From Candidatus Tepidiaquacellales bacterium UBA6667 (GTDB taxonomy: Bacteria; Bacteroidota; Ignavibacteria; Tepidaquicellales; Tepidaquicellaceae), in contig DKKL01000044.1 in NCBI GenBank assembly GCA_002455255.1, positions 77,683 to 94,858 of the forward strand: 17,176 nucleotides of DNA, in the 5' to 3' direction. Of this stretch, positions 8,093 to 15,901 are shown piece after piece. The number at the start of each line of letters is the position of its first letter. Positions within the stretch are counted from its first letter, which is position 1. The notes below the pieces were generated by a model. The model was not told where the DNA came from and ran no database searches. It worked only from the letters and a program-made list of their open reading frames with translations. The position numbers were made by a program, and so were the translations under genes.

Positions 8093-11000
8093 TTAATTTA
8101 TCTTTAAATTACTTTCGCCCAGAATTTTTTTCAAGTTTGAAATTAGTTCTTGTTTTGGATTAACTTTAAATTCTTTGGAAAGATAGTCTTTTGTATGTCC
8201 ATTATCAATAACACGAAAACCAAGCCGGCAAGTTCCCGGGTGCTTTTCTACTTCATTTTTGACCAATTGCAGGTTTTTAATATCAAATTCTTTTTTATTA
8301 ATGAGAATTAATATGTTTGAAGCATTTCTTTCGTGAAGTTTTTCTATCGGGTAAATATCATCAACAGTTACTTTAATTTCATCTCCGTTTTCATCTGCAT
8401 TACCAACAATCATAACCAAAGCATTTTCTTCAAGAATTTGTTTTTTCTCTTCATATAATTTGCTGAATACCACACATTCGCCTGAGCCATAAAAATCAAT
8501 AAGTTTGAACACCGCAAACTCATTCCCCTTTTTAGAAATTTTTCTTTGCAGATTATTTATTACACCTGCCATTTTTACAGGATTAATTTTGCTGAATTCT
8601 GTATCAGTAAAATCATTGCTGAAAGTTAAAGTTATAAAATTATTAATGTCTTTTTCAAACTTATCAAGAGGATGACCTGACAGATAAAAACCAAGAACTG
8701 TTTTTTCATTATTATATTTTTCCGGTTCTGAATATTCTTCACAGTTATCAAGTTGATAGTTATTTGTATCATTTTTTTCTTCCATTCCAAATAAACCTTC
8801 TTGACCGTTATTTTCAGACTGTTCTTTAAACCTTTGTGAATATTGGGTTGCACGTTCAAGATTTATGAACAATCTTTTTCTGTTAGGTTCAAATTCATCG
8901 AAAGCTCCGGAGTGAATCAGACTTTCCAATGCTTTTTTATTTACCACTTTCAAATCAACACGAACTAAGAAATCTATAAAACCGGAAAATTTACCATTTG
9001 CATTTCTCTCTTTAATAATTGCTTCCACAGCTTTCTCACCAAGGTTTTTCAAAGCACTTAATCCATAAATTATCTCACCTATTTTTTTATCATCTTTAAT
9101 ATTCTCATTATCATAATACTTCACTTTGAAATCTACTTCACCTTCATTTACATTAGGTTGTTTCAGATTAACACCCATTTTTTTACATTCATTTGCAAAC
9201 TCCTGAAGTTCTGACTCGCTGTCTTTTCTGCAAGCCATAGATACGGCAAGAAATTCGATTGGATAATTTGCTTTCAGATATGCAGTGTAGTAAGCAAGAA
9301 TTGAATATGCAACCGCATGAGATTTATTAAATCCATAATCTGCAAAGTCTGACATTAAATTAAAAATCTGGTCGGCAATTTTTTTATCATAACCTTTATT
9401 CACTGCACCTTCAAGAAATTCTGCTTTAATAGTTTTCATCAATTCAGCAATTTTCTTGCCCATTGCTTTTCTCATATTATCTGCTTGAGCCATATTAAAT
9501 CCGGCAATATCACGAGCAATTTCCATCACCTGTTCCTGATAAACTATTATACCATAAGTATCCTTTAAAGCTTTTTCCATATCGGGATGAAGATATTCAA
9601 TCGGTTTTCGACCATATTTTCTATCAATAAAATCAGGTATAAGTTTCATAGGACCGGGACGATAAAGTGCATTCATCGCGGATAGGTCATTTATGCTCTG
9701 AGGTTTAAGTTTAGCAAGATATTCACGCATCTTACTTTTTGAAAACTGAAAAATTCCGATTGTTGAACCTGAAGAAAACAAATCATAAGTCTTCTTATCA
9801 TCAAGCGGAATTTTTTCAATAGTTAAATCTAACTTATACTTTTCATTTACGAGTTTAAGAGTTTTCCCGATAACTTTTAACTCCTTCAATCCGAGAAAAT
9901 CCATTTTAATAAGTCCGGCATCTTCCAGTTGATTCATATCATACTGAGTGCAAAATACGTTATCCTCACCTGTCACTTTGGAAAGCGGAACATAGTCAGT
10001 TATATCCGATGGAGCGATAACAATTCCGGATGCATGAATGGATGAGTTTTTATTCAGGTTTTCGAGTGTGGAAGCATATTCAAAAAGTTTTTTCTTCTCT
10101 TCCGTATTTCCGGTTTTGAAATAATCTTTAAAATCTTTTACTTCTTCGAGGCATTTTTTTAACGGAGTAACTTTTCCAAAAACAATAGGAATGTGTTTTG
10201 TTAAATTGTTTATTTCATCAAAGTTAAAATTTAAAACACGCCCTACATCTTTCAATACACCGCGAGGTGCAAGTTTATTAAATGTAATAATTTGAGCAAC
10301 TGAATTTTCACCGTATTTTTCTTTTGCATATTGAATTATCTCATCCCTTCTGTCATCCTGAAAATCAATATCAATATCAGGCATTGAAATTCTGTTGGGA
10401 TTTAAAAATCTTTCAAAGAATAAGTTATACGGGATTGGGTCAACTTCTGTAATACCAAGAGCGTAACATACCAAAGAACCAGCAGCACTTCCTCTTCCCG
10501 GACCAACAAGCACACCCATCTCTTTTGCTTTGCGAATAAAATCCATAACAATCAAAAAATATCCGGAAAAATTCATTTTTTTTACAACATCCAGTTCATA
10601 GTTCAATCGGTTTTCATACTCTTTTGTAAGTTTAATATTCCTTTTTTTCAATCCCTCAAAAGACAGTTTATGTAAATAATCATCAAGATTATCAGATTTT
10701 TTTTCAGAATCAGGGATTCTGAAGTTTGGCATATGATTTATCTTTGTGTCAATTTCAAGATTACATTTTTCAGTAACTTCGAGAGTTGAATTGATTGCTT
10801 CGGGATAATCTTTGAACAGATTTATCATTTCAACAGCAGACTTAAAATAAATTTCATCTGTTCCATATCTCAAATTTGTCAATACATCATTAGAATTTGT
10901 ATAACGGCTTTGCTTAGCACTTAAATTAAGATAAATATTATGAGCAATTGCGTGTTCTTTTTTTATATAATGAACATCATTAGTTGCAATAAGTTTGAGA

Positions 11001-11644
11001 CCAAACTCTTTTGCAAGTGGAGGCATAGCTTTGAGAACTTTTTTTTCCGCTTCAATTGTCAAGTGATCCTGAATTTCGAGATAAAAATCATCACCGAAAA
11101 TATCTTTATACTTCCCTACCATTTTTCTTGCAGTATCAATATCCCCGCGAGTTATATAGCAGGAAATAACACCACCGGCGCATGCAGATGTAGCAACCAA
11201 TCCTTCACGGTATTGATTTAAAACTTCAAGGTCAACGCGTGGTTTGTAATAATAACCTTCGGTGTGACCAATAGAAACAATTTTCAGAAGATTTTTATAA
11301 CCTGTAAAATCTTTTGCAAGAAGGATTAAATGAGCGTAATTAATATTACTTGATGCAAGCCCGTCAGCAGAGTCAGAAACAACCTCATGTTCAATTGTTT
11401 TTTTTACTTTTTCAAAACGAGAGGCAGACTGAGCAACATATACCTCGCAACCGATAATTGGTTTGATATTATTTTTACGACATTTTTTGTAAAAATCCAT
11501 TGCACCGAACATAACACCGTGATCAGTAAGTGCTACTGCTTTCATTTTGTTTTCTACTGCGGCATTTACCAGTCCGTCAACTGATGAGATAGCATCCAAC
11601 AGTGAAAAATGAGTATGATTATGTAAATGAATAAATTCTTTCAT
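8093..11644 (-). CDS. dnaE: DNA polymerase III alpha subunit
   Basis: This is the catalytic subunit of the replicative polymerase: 1183 residues, close to the 1160 of E. coli DnaE. The N-terminal PHP domain (about 1-290) begins HLHNHTHFSLLDA, with metal-ligand candidates His8, His10, Asp41, His42, Glu67, Asp223 and His225. The polymerase core has GPGRGSAAGSLV, then P-D-I-D-I-D-F with Asp423 and Asp425, and the third catalytic Asp582 in K-M-D-F-L-G. Later come the beta-clamp/HhH region and an OB fold (from about 1010, VKMAGVINNL). It is DnaE type, not PolC: no embedded exonuclease insertion is present. The ATG at 11644 is the natural start of the PHP motif. The gene lies 54 bases after a histidine kinase gene, with a small hairpin between, and 30 bases before trxA. 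Confidence 0.97.
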   Translation of the reverse strand: MKEFIHLHNHTHFSLLDAISSVDGLVNAAVENKMKAVALTDHGVMFGAMDFYKKCRKNNIKPIIGCEVYVAQSASRFEKVKKTIEHEVVSDSADGLASSNINYAHLILLAKDFTGYKNLLKIVSIGHTEGYYYKPRVDLEVLNQYREGLVATSACAGGVISCYITRGDIDTARKMVGKYKDIFGDDFYLEIQDHLTIEAEKKVLKAMPPLAKEFGLKLIATNDVHYIKKEHAIAHNIYLNLSAKQSRYTNSNDVLTNLRYGTDEIYFKSAVEMINLFKDYPEAINSTLEVTEKCNLEIDTKINHMPNFRIPDSEKKSDNLDDYLHKLSFEGLKKRNIKLTKEYENRLNYELDVVKKMNFSGYFLIVMDFIRKAKEMGVLVGPGRGSAAGSLVCYALGITEVDPIPYNLFFERFLNPNRISMPDIDIDFQDDRRDEIIQYAKEKYGENSVAQIITFNKLAPRGVLKDVGRVLNFNFDEINNLTKHIPIVFGKVTPLKKCLEEVKDFKDYFKTGNTEEKKKLFEYASTLENLNKNSSIHASGIVIAPSDITDYVPLSKVTGEDNVFCTQYDMNQLEDAGLIKMDFLGLKELKVIGKTLKLVNEKYKLDLTIEKIPLDDKKTYDLFSSGSTIGIFQFSKSKMREYLAKLKPQSINDLSAMNALYRPGPMKLIPDFIDRKYGRKPIEYLHPDMEKALKDTYGIIVYQEQVMEIARDIAGFNMAQADNMRKAMGKKIAELMKTIKAEFLEGAVNKGYDKKIADQIFNLMSDFADYGFNKSHAVAYSILAYYTAYLKANYPIEFLAVSMACRKDSESELQEFANECKKMGVNLKQPNVNEGEVDFKVKYYDNENIKDDKKIGEIIYGLSALKNLGEKAVEAIIKERNANGKFSGFIDFLVRVDLKVVNKKALESLIHSGAFDEFEPNRKRLFINLERATQYSQRFKEQSENNGQEGLFGMEEKNDTNNYQLDNCEEYSEPEKYNNEKTVLGFYLSGHPLDKFEKDINNFITLTFSNDFTDTEFSKINPVKMAGVINNLQRKISKKGNEFAVFKLIDFYGSGECVVFSKLYEEKKQILEENALVMIVGNADENGDEIKVTVDDIYPIEKLHERNASNILILINKKEFDIKNLQLVKNEVEKHPGTCRLGFRVIDNGHTKDYLSKEFKVNPKQELISNLKKILGESNLKIN

Positions 11645-11674
11645 TAAAAAAATAAGTTAATAAATAGAAGAGAT

Positions 11675-11694
11675 TTGTTCTTATAAAAGAACAA
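11675..11694 (-). terminator. Small perfect hairpin between histidine kinase and dnaE genes
   Basis: TTGTTCTT (11675-11682), loop ATAA, AAGAACAA (11687-11694) form a perfect 8-base stem. On the minus strand it starts four bases after the kinase stop codon. No clean T-run follows (ATCTCTTC), and the stem is A+T-rich, so it is at best a weak terminator or an RNA processing or stability element. It may uncouple dnaE from the upstream kinase gene. Confidence 0.4.
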
Positions 11695-11698
11695 TGAT

Positions 11699-14023
11699 TT
11701 ATGATTTTCTAAACATCAGCTTAAACACAGAACCTTTTCCATATTCCGATTCGCAAATTATTTTCCCATCCATTAAATCAGTTAAACGTTTTACAATCCA
11801 TAGACCAAGTCCGTTAGAGCTTTCACCAGCCGTAGGACGTGACGAAAGTTTTGAAAATTTTCCGAATAGTTTAGGTAATTCTTCCTGCTTAATTCCCTGC
11901 CCTTCATCTTTAATATCTATATGAACATATTCATCTTTTTTATACATCGAAATTAAAACTTTTTTATTTTCAAAAGAATATTTAATAGCATTAGAAATTA
12001 AATTTTCAAGTACCTGATATACAGAATCTCCGTCTCCATATATGTGATATTCATTGTAGTCATCTTCAAAATCAGTATCAATGGATATATTTTTTTTATT
12101 GGCAATCGGCAAAATATCCGAAATAACTTTTTCCAAAACAGAAGAAATATTCATTTGCCTGTTTTCAAGTATGAGGTTACCGGATTCTATATTATTGATA
12201 TCAAGCAAATTTGTTACTATGCCGATAATTCTTTTTGCAGTATTTTCTATTTTTGTTAATTTATCTACGATTTTTTCTTCAGGCATATTTCTATGAGCAT
12301 TCTTCAGAGAGTTTGCTGACATAAGAATACCAGTAATCGGGCTTTTGAGATCGTGAGCAACAATACTTAAAAATTCATTTTTATCTGCATCAAGCTCAAT
12401 GAGTTTCTCCATCGTAATTTTCAGTTCTTTGTTTGTATTCATAAGTTCCTGAGTTCTTTCTTTTACTTCGAGTTCAAGATTTTCATTATATTTTTTCATC
12501 AACTCTTCAGTTTTCTTTCTTTCAGAAATATCTCTTATGAATGCACTAAAATTAAATTTTCCTTCAATTTTTACTGGAGAAATAGCAAGTTCAACGGGAA
12601 ACTCAACTCCATTTTTATTAATCGCAGAAATCTCAATTCGTTTATTAAGGATATGAGATTCGCCAGTTTTTACAAATCTGTTTAGCCCTGCAGAATGTTT
12701 TTCTCTGTAAGCTTCGGGGATGATAAGTTCTGAAAGACTTTTATTTTTCACTTCATCAATCGTAAAACCAAAAATTGTTTCAGCCATAGAATTCCATGAG
12801 ACAACTTTACCTTCTTCATTTATAACGATAACGGCATCGAGTGCATTTTGAAGTATAAATCTGTTTCTTTCTTCGCTTTCATAAAATTTTTCTGTAACCT
12901 CAATATGTTTTTGAGTTAGCTCAATGTTTTTTAAATTAGCAATTTCAGATTCTTTTTTTGCTCTTTCAATATCAAAAAGCACTTGTAAACTTTTAGTTTT
13001 ATTTACAATTTGTTCATTATAAATTTTCCTTTCAAGTTCTGCACTTAATCTTTCAAACTTAAAAGCATTTTTAAAATCTTCAAGTTGTCTGTAAACTTCA
13101 GCAAGATTTGAGTATAACCTGAAAAAGTCAGCATTGAAATTTTGATTACCTGTCATACCTTCTGATATTTTTAAATATTTTAGAGCAATCTCAGGTTTAT
13201 TGAGTTTAGAATGGACTCTTCCAAGTGCTATGTTCAAATCAAAAATACCATATTCTTCTTTTAATTCAGTTTTTAATTCAAGACTCTTTGTAAAATATTC
13301 CAGTGCTTTTTCATATTCGCCTATAGTTTCAAAATGATTAGCAAGGTTTACATAAGAAAGCGATAAGCCATATTTATCATTGAGTTTTAAATAAGTTTTT
13401 ACTGATTCCTGAATCAGTTTATATGCATTATCGAGATCGTTAGTTAAATTAAATATCTGTGCTTTATTATTCAGACTTTTTGCTAACCCATATTCATCTT
13501 TAAGGTTTTTGTAAATTTCAATTGCCTTGTTAATATATTGAAGTGAACTGTCTTTGTCTTTAAAATTTGCTGAGATGATAGCGAGATTATTATAACACGA
13601 AGCAAGACCTCTTATATCACCGGATGATTCAAAAAGTTCAACAGATTTTGTGAGATAATCAAAAGAGGTTGAATATTGTCCGAGTCTGTCATAAATTACT
13701 CCAAGAATATTATATGAATATGCAAGTCCGCTTTGGTAATTTTCTTTTTTAAAAATTTCTATTGCTGATTCGGCTTCTAAAATTGCCTGCATATGATCAC
13801 CGACAATTCTATAATAATTTGCAATTATTCTCTTAGCATCTGCATATAGAATTTTATATCCAACAAGTTTATTGAAAGAAGCATCATTTTCTAAATCATC
13901 AGAAAACTCTTTTTTGAGTAAATCAATAACTTCATTTGAGGAGTTGAATGCTTCTTCAAATTTTATGTTTCTGTTTACCCAAGCATTATTAATTACATCT
14001 CTATATTTAGAAAAATCAAACAA
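11699..14023 (-). CDS. Cytoplasmic TPR-PAS sensor histidine kinase
   Basis: The 774-residue protein has no signal peptide and no membrane span. Residues about 55-335 form some seven tetratricopeptide repeats (for example ASCYNNLAIISANFKDKDSS and SLSYVNLANHFETIGEYEKA). A coiled coil covers about 335-392. A PAS domain covers about 393-505 (ALDAVIVINEEGKVVSW, ending FIRDISERKK). A second coiled coil leads to the HisKA domain, with phospho-acceptor His557 in IVAHDLKSPITG. The ATPase domain has its N box (NLISNAIKYS, about 670), G1 (DEGQGIK, about 706) and G2 (GLGLWIV, about 740). All kinase motifs look intact. No receiver domain or response regulator is in the window, so the partner is unknown. 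The start is TTG at 14023, directly after an in-frame TGA. The next Met is near residue 84, inside the repeats, so the TTG is the best choice. It is the first gene of the block ending in dnaE-trxA. Confidence 0.93.
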   Translation of the reverse strand: MFDFSKYRDVINNAWVNRNIKFEEAFNSSNEVIDLLKKEFSDDLENDASFNKLVGYKILYADAKRIIANYYRIVGDHMQAILEAESAIEIFKKENYQSGLAYSYNILGVIYDRLGQYSTSFDYLTKSVELFESSGDIRGLASCYNNLAIISANFKDKDSSLQYINKAIEIYKNLKDEYGLAKSLNNKAQIFNLTNDLDNAYKLIQESVKTYLKLNDKYGLSLSYVNLANHFETIGEYEKALEYFTKSLELKTELKEEYGIFDLNIALGRVHSKLNKPEIALKYLKISEGMTGNQNFNADFFRLYSNLAEVYRQLEDFKNAFKFERLSAELERKIYNEQIVNKTKSLQVLFDIERAKKESEIANLKNIELTQKHIEVTEKFYESEERNRFILQNALDAVIVINEEGKVVSWNSMAETIFGFTIDEVKNKSLSELIIPEAYREKHSAGLNRFVKTGESHILNKRIEISAINKNGVEFPVELAISPVKIEGKFNFSAFIRDISERKKTEELMKKYNENLELEVKERTQELMNTNKELKITMEKLIELDADKNEFLSIVAHDLKSPITGILMSANSLKNAHRNMPEEKIVDKLTKIENTAKRIIGIVTNLLDINNIESGNLILENRQMNISSVLEKVISDILPIANKKNISIDTDFEDDYNEYHIYGDGDSVYQVLENLISNAIKYSFENKKVLISMYKKDEYVHIDIKDEGQGIKQEELPKLFGKFSKLSSRPTAGESSNGLGLWIVKRLTDLMDGKIICESEYGKGSVFKLMFRKS

Positions 14024-14032
14024 TCAGAAAGG

Positions 14033-14038
14033 ATTATA
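14033..14038 (-). promoter_or_regulatory. Candidate -10 box (TATAAT) for the histidine kinase gene
   Basis: On the minus strand a perfect TATAAT lies nine bases before the TTG start codon. No good -35 box is found at 16-18 bases; a TTGTAT lies 20 bases further upstream. If used, transcription would begin within a few bases of the TTG, giving an almost leaderless mRNA. A TATAAT by chance is likely in DNA this rich in A and T. Confidence 0.3.
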
Positions 14039-14240
14039 ATTGGTGAATGAAATTGAAAATACAAATATAATAGTTTACAATAAATTACAAAAGTGGCAAA
14101 TTTTTTTATAGAATTGACAATTTATTAAATCAAATATTTATATAAAGTTTAAAAATTCATTGAGAATTTGAAAACACTAAATATCGTAGGTTAATAATTA
14201 TATATCAATTTATAATAAATTTTTAAGTAATTTAACTGTG

Positions 14241-14260
14241 TTTTTACAGAAATGTAAAAA
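14241..14260. promoter_or_regulatory. Perfect inverted repeat in the kinase/amidase divergent gap
   Basis: TTTTTACA (14241-14248), GAAA, TGTAAAAA (14253-14260) form a perfect 8-base inverted repeat ending 26 bases before the amidase ATG. It could be a DNA operator for a dimeric regulator or an RNA hairpin in the leader. The surrounding 263-base gap (14024-14286) holds no gene. No regulator is known, and A/T-only stems arise easily in this composition. Confidence 0.3.
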
Positions 14261-14286
14261 AATTAAAAATTCTAATATCATAATTT

Positions 14287-15351
14287 ATGAAAAAACTTAA
14301 AACTTTTTCAGTGTCAATATTAATTTTTTTATTAGTATTGAATATTATTGTAAATGACATTCACGCTTGTTCAAGAATTGTTTACAATGGTTTAAATGGT
14401 TATGTAATAACTGCAAGGTCAATGGATTGGGAATCGGATGTTATGTCAAATTTATAGTTGTTTCCGAAAGGAATAAAAAGAAACGGTCAGGCGGGAAAAA
14501 ATTCTGTTGAATGGACTTCAAAATATGGTAGTGTAGTTACTGCTGCCTGGGACATAGCAACTTCAGATGGTATGAATGAAAAAGGATTGGTCGCTAATTT
14601 ATTATGGTTAGTAGAATCAAAATACCCGGAACCGTATAATTCGGGAAATGTAAAGTATCTTGCGATTTCACTATGGGCACAGTTTGTGTTAGATAATTTT
14701 GCAACGGTTTCGGAAGCTGTAGAATATTTCAAAAAAGGAGAGGTTGAAGTTTTAACAGACTTTATAGCAGGAACAGAAGAATACGGTACTATGCATTTAT
14801 CTCTTTCAGATGCGACAGGAGATAATGCTATATTTGAATACATTAACGGAAAGTTAGATATACACCATAGCAAAGATTATACAGTAATGACCAATTCTCC
14901 TCCTTTCAAGGAACAATTGACATTATATAGTTATTGGAAAAATATTCCCGGAACAATAATGTTACCCGGGACAAATAAAGCACCTGATAGATTTGTTAGA
15001 GGAACATTTTATATAAATGCTATTCCAAAAACGGATGAAACAAGATTGGCAATTTCGTCAGTATTCAGTGTGATAAGGAATATATCAGTTCCGTTAGGTT
15101 TTACGACACCAAATGAACCAAATATATCATCAACAAGATGGAGATCAGTTTCAGACCAAAAAAATCTTGTATATTACTTTGAGACAGCAACAACACCAAA
15201 TACATTTTGGGTAGATTTTTCAAAAATAGATTTTAGTGAAACTGCAAATGTAAAAAAATTATCAGCAGATAACAATCAAACATATGCAGGAGATGCTTCA
15301 GGATTATTTATAAACACGGATGCATTTAAATTTCAAAGTGTAGGGGAATAA
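14287..15351 (+). pseudogene. Secreted Ntn amidase (penicillin V acylase/choloylglycine hydrolase family) with in-frame TAG
   Basis: The frame from ATG 14287 to TAA 15351 would encode 354 residues but is cut by one TAG (14455-14457, codon 57). The family hydrolyses linear amide C-N bonds such as those of penicillin V, conjugated bile salts or acyl-homoserine lactones; the substrate here is not predictable. A signal peptide (1-27, ending I-H-A) is followed by Cys28, the N-terminal nucleophile. Arg44 and Asp47 keep the family spacing (Cys +16 and +19). Downstream, the Asn of M-T-N-S-P-P-F and the Arg of R-F-V-R-G-T-F are present. By memory of homologues, the interrupted stretch is N-L-W-x-F-P-x-G, so TAG replaces a TGG Trp codon. 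The 297 codons after the TAG show no other lesion. Re-initiation at the TTG after the TAG would yield a protein without the signal peptide or nucleophile. A recent nonsense mutation, a sequencing error or readthrough would all fit. Confidence 0.85.
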
Positions 15352-15429
15352 ATATTTAAAATAGTATTGAAATGATACTAATTGTTACATAGAAATAGAG
15401 GATTGATTTTGTTATTTTTATGAACTCAT

Positions 15430-15516
15430 AGAAAGTTGCTCGAGTGGTTGAAGAGGCACGCCTGGAACGCGTGTAAGGTGTCAAAGCCTTCGAGGGTTCG
15501 AATCCCTCACTTTCTG
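15430..15516 (+). tRNA. tRNA-Ser (anticodon GGA)
   Basis: The acceptor stem AGAAAGT (15430-15436) pairs fully with ACTTTCT (15509-15515), followed by discriminator G. The anticodon stem CACGC/GCGTG encloses the loop CTGGAAC, giving anticodon GGA, which reads UCC and UCU. A long variable arm (class II) and a T-arm GAGGG-TTCGAAT-CCCTC complete the serine tRNA. The 3' CCA is not encoded (CAA follows the discriminator). The total is 87 bases. Confidence 0.95.
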
Positions 15517-15901
15517 CAAAGGATTTTATCTTAGTCGCCGAAGAAAGAAATCAAAAACTAATTCACAATAAAAATTTAACCTCAAAACGGTAGGATTAAC
15601 AACGAATTTTCACTATATGTAGGAATTTCACGAATTTATAAGAAATCGTTTTTTATAAAAGGATTAGATTTAGGGTTTAGCCCGCAATTTCAGGATGTTT
15701 GGATGATTTTCACTTAAGGAATAGTTTCCTAATTAAGTCCGTAATTATAAAAGGAAATGAATTTTATTATTAAGAATTGTGTAATTCGTGTTAATTCGTG
15801 GTTAAAGGTTTTTTATTATTATTGAAGTTTATCATTATTCACTTAAATCTCAATTATAAAATGACTTTTTAATAGAACCATATCGGGTTATTTTTTGTAT
15901 A
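15517..15901. other. Intergenic region between tRNA-Ser and the sugar dehydrogenase
   Basis: These 385 bases show no credible gene. They contain an imperfect inverted repeat at 15712-15738 (ACTTAAGGAA against TTCCTAATTAAGT) and the second copy of the dispersed 'ACGAATTA' repeat at 15775-15806. A further related fragment, TTTCACGAATTTA, lies near 15627. The GGGTTTAGCCC segment around 15673 is a short GC island that could form a 3-base hairpin, which is too weak to name. No clear promoter is seen before the dehydrogenase. Confidence 0.6.
15775..15806 (-). repeat. Dispersed intergenic repeat of 'ACGAATTA' units, copy 2 (reverse)
   Basis: The reverse complement reads ACCACGAATTAACACGAATT and then ACACAA. 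It matches 850-888 except for one substitution and one missing nine-base unit. It is in opposite orientation to copy 1, about 14.9 kb away, and again in a gene-free gap. Confidence 0.6.

Noticed and set aside
14455..14460. TTG directly after the TAG as the true start of the amidase
   Set aside because: It would remove the signal peptide, Cys28, Arg44 and Asp47, all in the upstream frame at family spacing. The upstream part is clearly the same gene.
14487..14873. Antisense open frame (128 codons) opposite the amidase
   Set aside because: The plus frame carries conserved amidase motifs throughout; the antisense frame has none.
15362..15380. Hairpin TAGTAT/ATACTA after the amidase stop as a terminator
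   Set aside because: A six-pair A+T-rich stem with a seven-base loop and no T-run downstream.
15884..15900. Attenuator-like AACC...GGTT followed by a T-run just before the dehydrogenase start
   Set aside because: The stem is only four base pairs, too weak to support in A+T-rich DNA.
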